This document shows, one piece after another, positions 1 to 11,500 of a stretch of DNA of 64,000 bases. The translations under genes and the position numbers were made by a program. The DNA lies in NCBI GenBank assembly GCA_936450465.1, contig OW388296.1, positions 35,922,586-35,986,585 of the forward strand, written 5' to 3'. The stretch comes from Gibbula magus (taxonomy: Eukaryota > Mollusca > Gastropoda > Trochida > Trochidae). The notes beneath the pieces were generated by a model. That model was not told the origin of the DNA. It was given only the letters and a program-made list of their open reading frames with translations, and made no database searches. Every line of letters starts with the position of its first letter. The first letter of the stretch is position 1.

Positions 1-374
1 TCTCGAAAACACCTTTCATTCAAATATAAACACTGCTTATATGTTATGGCTGAGTTAATTTCAGCAAAATGGTAAACCATTAAAATGTTTTCACTTATAA
101 CTTTCTTATATTTCATCCAAAAGACTTGAAATTCGGAACTCTTGATATTCACTAAACATAGATAATATCCTCAAAAGTAGAATGTTCCAGGGTCATTGGT
201 TTCTGAGATGAAAAATATACATTTAAATGAACCCCTGTTAAAATCAAAGTATCAAGATTTAAATAATGAAATTTACAAATCATAATTTCCATCTTTAAAA
301 GTAAACACTGCCCAGGTTTCTGGATATCTCCTATTTCTGGTAATTGAGAAGAAGTCGTTTGAAGTTTTTAGGGT
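1..374. repeat. Dispersed repeat, copy 1 (PQBP1 intron 6)
   Basis: The first 180 bases (ctcgaaaacacctttcattc onward) are a diverged direct copy of 19579-19740. The rest is AT-rich sequence with no coding signal. Confidence 0.6.
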
Positions 375-720
375 GAACCCCCTGCAAAGTTCATATTTCA
401 TAATTTATCTCAACCAAATTTACAAACTTGTATCTCCATCCTACAAAGATGTCAAGGACAACATTTCACATTTCTATATCAAGCGCTTTCGGAGAAGAAG
501 TCGTTTAAAGGTTTTACTTTTAACGTCTCTGGCGGCCATATTTGTGGGCGTTGGAACTTGGAATCCGTGATGAACAAACTTTGACCCCCTAGGTGCCAGG
601 TACACACCCACCAAATTACAGTTTTGGGGGATGTAGTGGTTCTGGAGGACGGACAACGGGCCATGTCATAAGCCCATCTGGCCATTCAGATGACTCTCCC
701 TCAGGTCTTTTATAAGGGAT
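375..720 (+). repeat. Degraded family 1 element end
   Basis: It carries the family 1 tail in worn form: ggagaagaagtcg near 492, and gccatgtcataagcccatct at 660-679, followed by a partial terminal hairpin. Small open frames here are chance. Confidence 0.5.
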
Positions 721-1826
721 TATTTCAAAAATCTGTGCATAAAATCTCAAGAGTACAAAACTCTCACAGCAGGGTTTTTAGGCTGTGACCCATATTTTGG
801 GTCACAAGGTCACAAACTTACAACTTAGAATCCCCTTCAGTTAAGGTACATAAAATATCAACTCTCTAGAGTCATTGGTTCTGGAGAAGAGGATGAAAAG
901 AGCTTTTTAGGCCATGACCCCTGTGCCCCTTATTTGAGTTCAAAGGGTCACCAAATCTACAATTTAGAATCTTCTTCATCCAAGGAGTATGTACATAAAA
1001 TTTCAGCTTTTTAAATAAGGTCAAGGTCATGCAATTTGTGTGGTGTCTGCATAGTCACACATTGTAGGCTGGTACAAAAATTAAAGACACTGGGTCCATC
1101 AGGTAATGATAAATTGTATTAACAAGAGTTCGAAAAGTGGTCAAATTGTTGTGGTGACCTTGAAAAAAGGTCAAGGTCAGTAAAATTGACTTGTGTCTGT
1201 GTAATCCGCCATTGTAGCCTGGCACTAAATTTGAAGACTTTGGGTCCATCAGGTAATGATAAATCATGTTAACAAGAGTTCTAAAAGAGGTCAAAGTGTC
1301 GCAGTGACCTCGAAAATAAGGTCATGGTCACCAAAATCGACTGGTGTCAGCATCTTCCCCCAATGTAGTCCGAAACCAAATTTGAAGACTTTGGATGCAA
1401 TGCTTCATGAGATATCACGTTAACAAGAGCTGAAAGCCTGTCAAAGTGCTGTGGTGACCTTGAAAATAAAGTCAAAGTCAGGCAATTCGACTGGTGTCTG
1501 CATAGTTACCCATTGTAGGCTGGTACCAAAATTGAAGACACTGGATGCAACGTTTATGAGATATCGCGTAAACAAGAAATGTGACGTGCGGATGCCGCTG
1601 AATACATAGTCCCCCGTGCCGCGTTGCGGCGGGAGATAATAACCTGAGTAGGAAAAGGCACCACACCATCACTAGATCTAACCACACACCACGTTTCGTA
1701 AAAAAAATACTGAATAGATTTTGAGATAGAAGAAGAGAAGAGAGAAGAAGTCGAAAAAGCAAAAGGTTTTTTAGACGGACAAAAGAACAGATTGATTGAC
1801 GAATGAATGCCACAATGCCCTGATGA
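721..1826 (+). repeat. Family 1 type element with two module kinds
   Basis: Two or three 145-bp-type modules (gtcacaaggtcacaaactta, atttagaatc) are followed by four modules of a second kind, about 145 bp each (aaggtcaaggtca, tttgaagactttgggtcc, aacaagagtt). The end is ccctgatgagctcaaa, the family 1 terminus. The stretch just before it (cccccgtgccgcgttgcggc) is shared with 25195-25240. Confidence 0.55.
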
Positions 1827-2381
1827 GCTCAAATGTGATTGTGGTTCACTTAGAGATGGGTGGCTTTACCTGTACCGGAAAACGATGTTTTTTTAATGAA
1901 GTGGTATGTACCACATACGTTGGATAAAACCGGGTTTTTTTCCATTAGAAAACATTACCTTTTTCAGAATGATATTTGTAAAAAAAAAATTGATATCTTA
2001 CTATTCTTTATGTGGTACTTAAAAAACTGTTGTTATCTGATGTACTTTGAATGAACTACATCTCTAACAGTAGTGTCTGCAATTTGCTAACTGATAAGCT
2101 GTATGATATGCTGATATTCCTTAAGAAAAACTTGAAATGGTTGTTATGTTTTTATTCACTTTGGAATTCTTCATCTTTGGTATTCTATTATTCTGAGTTC
2201 TGAATAAACAGACATCTGGAACAATTCTACCTGTATATTATACATAACCTGATCCTATTCATTTCAGCCATGGTATATTGTGGTAAAAAAATAGGTATAC
2301 CGCGGTACTGAAATGTTCGTGGTACCCAACCCTAGGTTCACTGATACCCTTGACCGTACAGTAAGTGTAAAGATCTGCTAC

Positions 2382-2523
2382 CTTTCCTGTCATCTCTTCT
2401 CCGCCTTCCTCTGTCCCTGTCCCGACTGCGCTCCTGATCTCTATCTCGGTCCCGGTTGTGCCTTCGATCTCGCCTCCTCCTGTGGTCCTTCTCCTCATCG
2501 GACTCAGAGCTGCTGTCCTCACT
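2382..2523 (-). CDS. PQBP1: PQBP1 exon 6 (Arg/Asp-rich region)
   Basis: The acceptor is gtgttggcag and the donor is AAAG|GTAGCA; phase is 0 in and 1 out. It encodes SEDSSSESDEEKDH, then about 33 residues made mostly of Arg and Asp, ending in DDRK. This corresponds to the polar Asp-Arg repeat region of PQBP1 that follows the WW domain. A 12-bp minisatellite comes within about 10 bp of the acceptor on the intron side and replaces a normal pyrimidine tract. The conserved C-terminal motif was looked for between 1 and 2380 and not found. Confidence 0.82.
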
Positions 2524-5500
2524 CTGCCAACACACAGGTGACATATAGGTGAAATACAGGTGACATATAGGTGACACAGGTGACATATAGGTGACATACA
2601 GGTGACATTTAGGTAAGATATAGCCGTAACAGGTGACATACAGGTGACATACTGGTGACATATAGGCGACATACAGGTTAAACACAGGTGACATATAGGT
2701 GACATACTGGTGACATATAGGTGACATATAAGTAAGACACAGCCGTAACAGGTGACCTACAGGTGTAACAGGTGACATACAGGTGACATACTGGTGACAT
2801 ATAGGTGACACAAAGGTGATACACAGGTGACATATTGGTGACTTATAGGCGAGATACAGCTGCAACAGGTGACATACAGTTGTAACAGGTGACATACAGG
2901 TAACACACAGGTGACAGATAGGCGAGATACAGCCGTAGCAGGATTTAGGCTTGTGAATTATTTATCTATCCACTTGCCCTATTTTGTTATCCTATGTAAA
3001 AGAGTTTCTGAGAAAAGTTGTCCCTATAGGGTCTATATAGGTATATATGTCTTTCAAACGCTGTTTCCAAGCGATACATGCCGTGTGCTGTTGGGGGATA
3101 AGAATTATTAGAATGCGTACTATTGTTGGAGAAATAAAGGGTGATAGAAGGGTCTAGATATTAACTAGATGAGCATTTGAAGGACACCGCAAAAGCAGAG
3201 CAGCCCCGAAACTTAGGGTCTTGCCTTTCCCTGTTCCGCCTTTTCCACAGCAACAATAGTTTGAGATTTTTTTTCAACAACACTTTGTTCATTATTGGAG
3301 TTATTACCAACAAGTTGAACCACCTATGCCGTCACTTAACACAAATTTGTTCTTAAAACCTATTTCTTATTTCAAAACTTTGTTAAATGGTTAACATTGC
3401 CTTAACCAATATCTCATGATATTGACCTTGGACATTTGACCTTCAAGGTCACACAATCAAAGGGGGCACTTTGATTTGCACTATCCCGGGCATAGCCCAG
3501 TATAGCCCGGTCACATGAGTGGTCTACCCGGGTGAACCGAGCAGATGAAACAAATCAAGTTGATTCGGGTTATTGTTATGGCAACCATTACAGCCAACTT
3601 AGTTGCCCTGCAACAAACATCAATAAAAAAGTGAGCATGGCTCACATACCCCCGCCATCCGCTATCCGTCCATTGAGAATTATAGATATGAAGGTTACTA
3701 TGTTTAAAAAACAGCTTCAAGCATCATAATATTGTCCAAATTAATTTTAGGAACTGGCTTTGTTATTACAAAATTTCATTCACCGGGATGTAATATTTTT
3801 CAGGTAACTTAATTTTTCCCATTAGAGCATCACACCGGTAATTTGTACCAAGTTCAATTACAGATTCAAGGGTCTCATATTTCCGTAAAAAATAATATTT
3901 CGGAACTGGACTGTGAACTCGATGAAGAGTATCATCTGGACTACCTACATGTAAAATTTCATTCACCTAGATATAATAGTTGCCGAGAAAACTTGTCCCA
4001 ATTTGAGCATCACAGCTCTTTTGGTACAAAGTTCAATTTCGCATTCAAGGGCCATAACTCCGGAAAAAATAATATTTCGGAGCTGGTTTTCGAATTCGAT
4101 GAAGAGTATCATCTGGACTACCTCAATATTAAATTTCATTCACCTAGATGTAACAGTTTACTAGAAAACGTGTCCCCATTGGAGCATCACAGTTCTTTTG
4201 GTACTAAGTTAAATTTCGGATTCAAGGGCCATAACTCCGTAAAAAATAATATTTCGGTTGGTTTTCGAACTCGATAAAGAGTATGGTCATGAGTACTCAC
4301 AACCAAAATTTCATTCACCTAGGTTGAACAGTATCCGAGAAAACTTGTCCCCATTGAACACAATAAGTCCAACACACTAAGTCGGAGCTGCTAAATATTC
4401 AATCAATGTTAGTTACTTTTCAATTTTGATTGTTCAACGAATAAATTGACATGAAATAAATACCTGTAAAACGGTCAATTCATTACAGATCGATCGGCGA
4501 GTAAAGTATGTAGTCAAAATGTAATTCCACAATCGCTGGTAAAACTCTTGATTTTGGCGTTAGCATCCACAATTCAGACATAATAAGAGTCATGATAGCT
4601 CGAAAATAGTTATTATGAAACAATTTAAACTGTAACATATTAAGTTTGTCATGTTTTGACCAACATAAGCCCTCAAATTGACATGCTCTCACAGAATCAT
4701 TGAATCTGATTGGTCTAATATCATATTAAAGGTTGCAAAGGGGCCGTATACCATTTATTATGGAGTTGTTGTTTTGCAGTGAGCGTAAATACATTTGAAT
4801 AACCTCTTCATATTCATTTTACATCTTATATGTTATATAGGTACTGCATTCTAACAATAATATTTGGTTACTGCACTAGAGATTTAATTTGTAACAAAAA
4901 TCTTTGAAACGACCCCTTCATCGATGCTCAATAATGGCCGAGAGTTACGCACACGAGAGCAAGTTTATAAGAAGTGTTTCCACAAAACATCATGGTGACA
5001 TTTTGCATTTTCACTGTGATGTATAAACTTTGCTTCCGCGTGACAAATCGTTTAATCGTTTACATTGGTACATGATTCTGTAAACGTTTATTCACTCATC
5101 ACAAAACGATGCCGTGAATACGTGTAACCGTCCAAGCCCTAATGTCCATAATCTAGACTGTAATCTTAAGTTGACATATATATTTCATATTCCTACTGAA
5201 TAAGATTAACTGCAAAGTTACTTTTTTTCTCAATTCTGCATTTCTCAAACCCAAGTTAGGACTCACATATCTAAAAGATGAGATTATCAAGGAAAACTAA
5301 ATACTGAATGGCTTTGGCCCATATTTGGGGTCACAGGGTCACCAAATCTATAAGTTAGAATCCCCATTGGCTAAAGAGTTTACACCCATTACAGCCTTCT
5401 AGATCTTTTTGTTCTGGAGAAAAAGATGAAAACAGGATTTTAGATCATGGCCTATGAGGCCCTTATTTTGGGCCATAGGGTCACCAAATCTACAATTTAG

Positions 5501-8500
5501 AATCTCCATTGGCTAAAGACTTTCTACACAATATTACAACCAACTAGGTCTTTTAGTTTTGGAGAAGAAGATGAAAATAGGTTTTTAGGTTATAGACTGT
5601 GTCACTTCCGGTTGGGTCCGCATGGTGAGAGGCAGGTGATTTCTCGAGCTCCCGGCAAGCTGCTATAAAAACTACTAAAAATGTCAGTAACTCGAAGTGG
5701 GGTTAACCGAAATAAGCAAACCGAAGAAATACTAACTGAAACACAGCAGAAAGCCGACAAAAACGTGAATAAAAAGCAAACTACTGTGCAAATAATGACT
5801 GAAAATCTTGTCGACTCGGCCGACCCACCCGACAGCATGGCTGCCGACATTAAGAAGTTCATTGCGGCTTCCTTCCGTGTTCAGTCTGAAGACATAACAC
5901 GCCAGCTAAATGAGCTCAAAGGTGAAATTAATGAAATAAAACATAAAACCGAGGACATTCTGACGTCTGTTGAGTTTAATTCTGCTGAAATTGAGACAAA
6001 CAAAATGGCGATACGGCAAGTGAGTGACGCTGCAGCTGATTTTCGTGACGAGGTCGAGAAGAAATTTTTGACACAAGAGCTATATAGCAGGAAAGTAAAC
6101 CTCCTTGTTTATGGGATAAAGACCACTGAAGATCCAGAAACAGCTGTCAGAGAACTGTTTTATGATATTGGAATAGACAATGCTCGTGACATGCTCCTTG
6201 TTAATGTGCACAGGCTGCCCCGACTAGGTACGGACCCAACATGGCCGTCCTCCGGACCGGGCCCCGTCATCGTCAAATTTGTCAGGATGACTGATCAACA
6301 AGATGTCTACAACGCGACTTTCAAGCAAGGCGGAGTACTAAGAAGCCAGAAAAAATCCATCCGCACTGACCTACCTGTCAAGCTGAAGAAGCTAAGAAGT
6401 AAACTAGTCGCCAAAGGCAAGGATCTACGCTACGAGTACCAGGTACAGACCCGCGTTATAGAGAGAGGGATCAACGTCATCCTACAGTACAGATACTCGA
6501 AAGATACCCAGTGGAAGCCAATCGGATTAGATGAAGTATTTCAACGCTAAACGATTCATGAAGGATATGTGTCTCAAAGAGTCAAATTCATAGAAAACCT
6601 GGAGTACATTTGTTTTTCTTCTTTTTTTCTTTCTCGTTGTGGTTCATATGCAAGCCTATTGGGTCTCTTCATAGACTTCAAGTCAAAGGTACGCTTGTAA
6701 CTAGCCGCTGAGACATTGCGGATCGAACGATCTAAACTAAATGTTTCCTTGTTATTTATAATATGATTGTGTTGAGCTCTACAATTTAATCACACTGTGT
6801 GAGCGACTCTAGCGGCCCACAGCACGTTGACAGTAAACAGCTGGTAAGCACAGTTGACTGTTTGAGGATTCGCTTATCTTTAGGCTGCACCGAGCCTCGC
6901 TGTAAAGAGTTTCCCGAAAAGTCTTTGACTTCCGGTATTTTATGTTGACACAAACTGACAACGACTTTTTCTTGATCAAAAATTTATTTGTGATGAGTTA
7001 TTTATCCTGACTTATGATTATATCTAAGACGCAGCCTTGCAGGAGCATCGCCCTTCCGGATGTGTTCTGTTTTTTCTCATTGTTTTATTTACAAGGTATG
7101 TATGGTGTGTGAATTGTATGAATGTGTTCTCGTTGTCAAACTTAGAGCTAGATATATTGCAAAACGTGTAAATTATGGATAGCAGTTTTTCTTGTGGATC
7201 CTTAAATTGTCGAGGTCTTGGTAATTTAGAAAAGAGAAGGGATGTTTTCAATTATCTTCGCTCCAAAAACTTTACATTATATTTTCTACAGGATACACAT
7301 TTTACCTTTCAAGAAGAAAAGTTTATTAGATCTATGTGGGGTCATGATATCATTCTCAATTGCCACTCAAGTCAGTCTAGGGGTGTGGCTTTTCTTTTGA
7401 ATAAAAATAGTGAATATAAGATTCATCAAGTGTATAAACACCAATCTGGTAACTTTATGTTGATAGACATCACACTCAATGGTTGTAGAATGTCAGTTGG
7501 AAATATATATGGCCGAAATTCTGACTCCCCAGATTTCTACAGAATGATTCTGACAAAATTTAGAGAATTTGGAAATGAATCTTGTATCCTTGGTGGAGAT
7601 TTCAATCTTATTCTTGACCAAGATAAAGACACAGATAAATATAAAAATATTAATAATCCAAAGGCTAGAGAACAACTACTGGAATTTATTGGAGAATTTA
7701 ACCTTATAGATATATGGCGTGATAATAACCCTGGTTTAAGACAATATACATGGCGTCGTACAAAACCTGTGAAACAAGCTCGATTAGATTTCTTTCTTAT
7801 GTCGGAAAATCTCTGCCGAGATGTATCTCAAGTCAAAATAAACCCAGGGTACAGAACAGACCACTCACTTGCAAGTTTCTATATGAATATTGAAAACTCT
7901 ATAAAGAGAAAGACATACTGGAAGTTCAATAACTCCCTGTTGCAAGATAAGGAATATGTTGAGAAAATTAAAGCTACTATACTTTCAATCAAAAGAGACT
8001 ACGCTGTGCCAATTTATAGTTTTGAAAACATTCATAACATTCCAAATCAGGATCTTGAATTTACAATCAATGACCACTTATTTTTAGAAACACTTCTAAT
8101 GACAATTAGGGGGAAATCAATCTCGTATGCATCATTCAAGAAAAAAGAGGCTAATAAGAATGAAGAAAAACTGAAAACAGATATAGAAAAATTAGAAAAT
8201 GACTTTGGAGAAACAACTTTAGAAGAATTAGAAATTAAAAAGCAAGAACTACAACAACTAAGGCAAAGAAAACTAGATGGTATGCTAGTTCGGTCTAGAG
8301 CCAAATGGATTGATGAAGGAGAATGTATCAGTAAATATTTTTGCAATCTTGAGACAAGAAATTATGTAAGTAAAAACATGAAAGAAATAGAAACATCTAA
8401 TGGTAAAATACTAAATAATACTGATGAAATCATAAATGAAGCTACAAAGTTTTATCAAGATTTATACTCTTCCAGGGAGAAACTAGTGAAGGATGTAGAC

Positions 8501-11500
8501 CTCAACACCCTACTCAGTGATCAAGATATAAGTAAGGTTGAAAATCCAAACAGTATTGAAGGACCTATTGCTAAAGATGAACTTCTGTCCGCATTAAAAA
8601 AATAAATAATAGTAAGAGTCCAGGCTCTGATGGTTTCACCTATGAATTTTTTTAATTTTTATGGCTTGACCTTGGAGATTTTCTATTGAGATCCCTGAAC
8701 TATAGTCTTGAAAGTGGTCATTTGTCTATAACTCAAAAACAAGGTATCATAACATGCATCCCAAAAGGAGATAAGCCAAAACAGTTTCTTAAAAACTGGC
8801 GTCCAATTACTCTTTTGAACTCTTCATACAAACTTCTGTCTTCAGTCATTGCAAATAGACTTAAAAAGGCTCTCCCACTTATCATTAATGAAGATCAAAC
8901 AGGATTTATGACTGATAGATATATTGGAGATAATACTCGCATGATCTATGACCTTCTTCTACATACAGAATCCAAGCAAATACCAGGTATGCTATTACTT
9001 GTAGATTTTGAAAAAGCTTTTGACTCGGTTTCATGGTCCTTTATCTTTAAAACATTGAAATTTTTTGGATTTGGTGATGATATTATTAAATGGGTTTCTG
9101 TTCTCTATGAAGATACTAAATCAAGCCTGATTATAAATGGAAAAATGTCTCCCTGGATTTCCATTCATCGCGGCTGTAGACAAGGGGACCCCTTGTCACC
9201 ATATATTTTTTTACTATGTGCAGAAATATTATCAGCTCTCATCAGAAAGAATGAAGACATTAAAGGTATTGTAGTAAATGACATTGAATACCTGATCGTT
9301 CAATATGCAGACGATACTGAATTCATCCTGGATGGTTCGATGAAATCATTTGTAGGGGTTATTGAGACTCTGGATTTATATGCACAAATCTCAGGGCTTA
9401 GAATTAATTATGATAAATCAGAAGTTGTCTGGATAGGTAAAAGTAGAAATAGTAATGTCAAATTCAGACCAGATTTAAAGCTGCGTTGGAACCCAGAAAA
9501 TTTTAGGATTCTAGGAATAATCTTTTCGGTTGATATCAACAAGATGATCAAGCTAAATTATGAAAGTAAAATATATGAAATTGAAGAAATAATCAAACGA
9601 TGGATGAAAAGAACAATAACTCCGTTTGGGAAAATTGCTATAATAAAGTCATTGCTTATTTCCAAACTAAACTTCCTTTTTCTCACTCTGCCCAACCCAC
9701 CTGGTGAATTTCTAAAAAAGCTAAATAACATACTATTTGGTTTCCTGTGGGATAATAAACCAGATAAAATCAAAAGAACAATAGCTTGTAAGCCAGTTGC
9801 TGAAGGTGGTTTAGGAATGATTGATATATATGCTTATGTTGATGCTTTGAAAGTGACATGGATTAGAAAACTACTTCAACTAGATTATGAAAGAAAGTGG
9901 AAACACCTGTTAATGAAATCCTTTCCAGAATTTGTAAATCTTACACTCTTTGGTAGTGAATTTTCACTCAAGCTTTCAAAATATATACAAAACAATTTTT
10001 GGAAAGATACCTTAAATGCTTTTGCCAAATATAGTTGTAATAACAGGCCAAATACCTATGATGAATTCCTTAGGGAACCACTTTTGTACAATAGAAATAT
10101 AATTATAGATGGCAAATCATTTTACAGTAAGAAGTTTCTTGAACATAATATTGTAAATATTGGTTCTATAATGAGTGATGATGGCAACTTTATGACACTT
10201 GCACAATTTTGTCAGAAATTCTTCAAGATTAATTTTCTGGAGTTTCATGGAATTATCAGATCAGTTTGTAAGTACCTCAAAGCTACAAGCATAGAAAAGA
10301 TTCCAGATATGATACTAGATAATTCCAGAAACATAAGTTTAAAAAATCTTTTTTTCATGTAAAAAAGGATCAAAAAACTATTATTATAAAATCAAAGAAA
10401 ATGACGAAAAGCTCAAGATAATTGAAAAATGGGAAGAAGAAACACTGATAATTGTAAATTGGAGTGATATCTTTATTAAAGCTTTTAAGACTACTCCTGA
10501 TCCTAAATTAAGATGGATGCAATTCAGACTGCTTCACAGAATTTTTCCAGTAAACACTCTCCTGTTTAAAATGCATATTGTTGATGATAATCTATGTACA
10601 TTCTGTGGGGCAGAGCCTGAAACCATCCTTCATCTCTTCTGGAATTGTAGAATAAGCAAACAATTCTGGCAACACTTTTCGCAGTGGATTGAACTTAACT
10701 GCTCTCACACAGGTGATATAAACCTTCAAGTTGACTTGATCCTTTTTGCCTGTTCATCTTTATTTCAAACTGATGATACTTTTGATTTAATTCTGCTACT
10801 TGCTAAATACCACATCTATAAATGCAAGTTACAAAATAAATTACCAACTCTACTGCACTTCAAGAGAGATTTAAGATACTATTTTGTAATAGAAAAAGTT
10901 AGATATTGTAAAAAGAATAAGTTTAATGATTTTGAAAGGAAATGGGCAATGTACAGTAATTTAATAAATGAAAAAGTACAGACACCGTAATGTAGGTATG
11001 CAAGGGTATGTATGGGTGTATGAATGATTGATTTTTCCAATTTTTTTATTATCATTTTTTATCTTTTTATTTATTTATTTTTTTTATTTTTTCTCTTTCA
11101 CCTTGTGTTAAATTCCTGTCTCGCCTCCTGTACTACTCAGGGAAATGTGAAAAACTCTCAATACAGGAATAAATAAAAAAAAAAAAAATAAAAAAAAAAA
11201 AAATAAAAAATTATAGACTGTGAGGCCCTTATTTGGGGTCACTGGATCAACAAATCTACAATTTAGAATCCCAAAAGAACAAAAACAAAACAAAACAAAA
11301 TTTGAGCTCCCTAGACCCAGTGGTTCTGGAGAAGAAGTTGAAAAAGCGAAAAGTTTAGGGACGGATGGACGGACGCCATGCCATGCCATAAGCCCATCGG
11401 GACTTCCGGCCTGATGAGCTAAAATAGTTCAAACCCCATTAGATGAGGATTGGTGAAGCAGTTTTAGAAATCTACTCCGGAAATATACTCTACCCTTCAA

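Larger units (their letters stand above)
5602..11210 (+). mobile_element. Nearly full-length L1/Tx1-type LINE
   Basis: A non-LTR retrotransposon of 5.6 kb flanked by a perfect 12-bp target duplication, ttatagactgtg, at 5590-5601 and 11211-11222. It has an approximately 80-bp 5' UTR, ORF1 (5681-6550), a 624-bp spacer with no other gene, ORF2 (7175-10990, three frameshifts) and a 3' tail of A-rich repeats (about 11167-11210). The complete 5' end and unmutated duplication point to a recent insertion. It lies in intron 5 of PQBP1, antisense to that gene. The L1/Tx1 assignment rests on ORF1 type, EN/RT motifs and the C-terminal zinc-finger-like cluster; the exact clade needs a tree. Confidence 0.9.
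5286..11423 (+). mobile_element. Family 1 element interrupted by a LINE
   Basis: Two family 1 modules (5310-5601) break off at ttatagactgtg and resume at 11211 with the same 12 bases, continuing to the family 1 tail with gaagttgaaaaagcgaaaag, an acgg run, gccataagcccatcggg and cctgatgagctaaaat. The LINE at 5602-11210 therefore inserted into an existing family 1 copy. Confidence 0.75.

Noticed and set aside
1478..1832. Minus-strand open frames of 92-111 codons
   Set aside because: They lie in tandem modules and a GC-rich repeat end, with no recognisable protein features.
3843..4277. 144-codon open frame
   Set aside because: It runs across 177-bp tandem modules (59 codons each) of a family 2 element, and no known motif is present.
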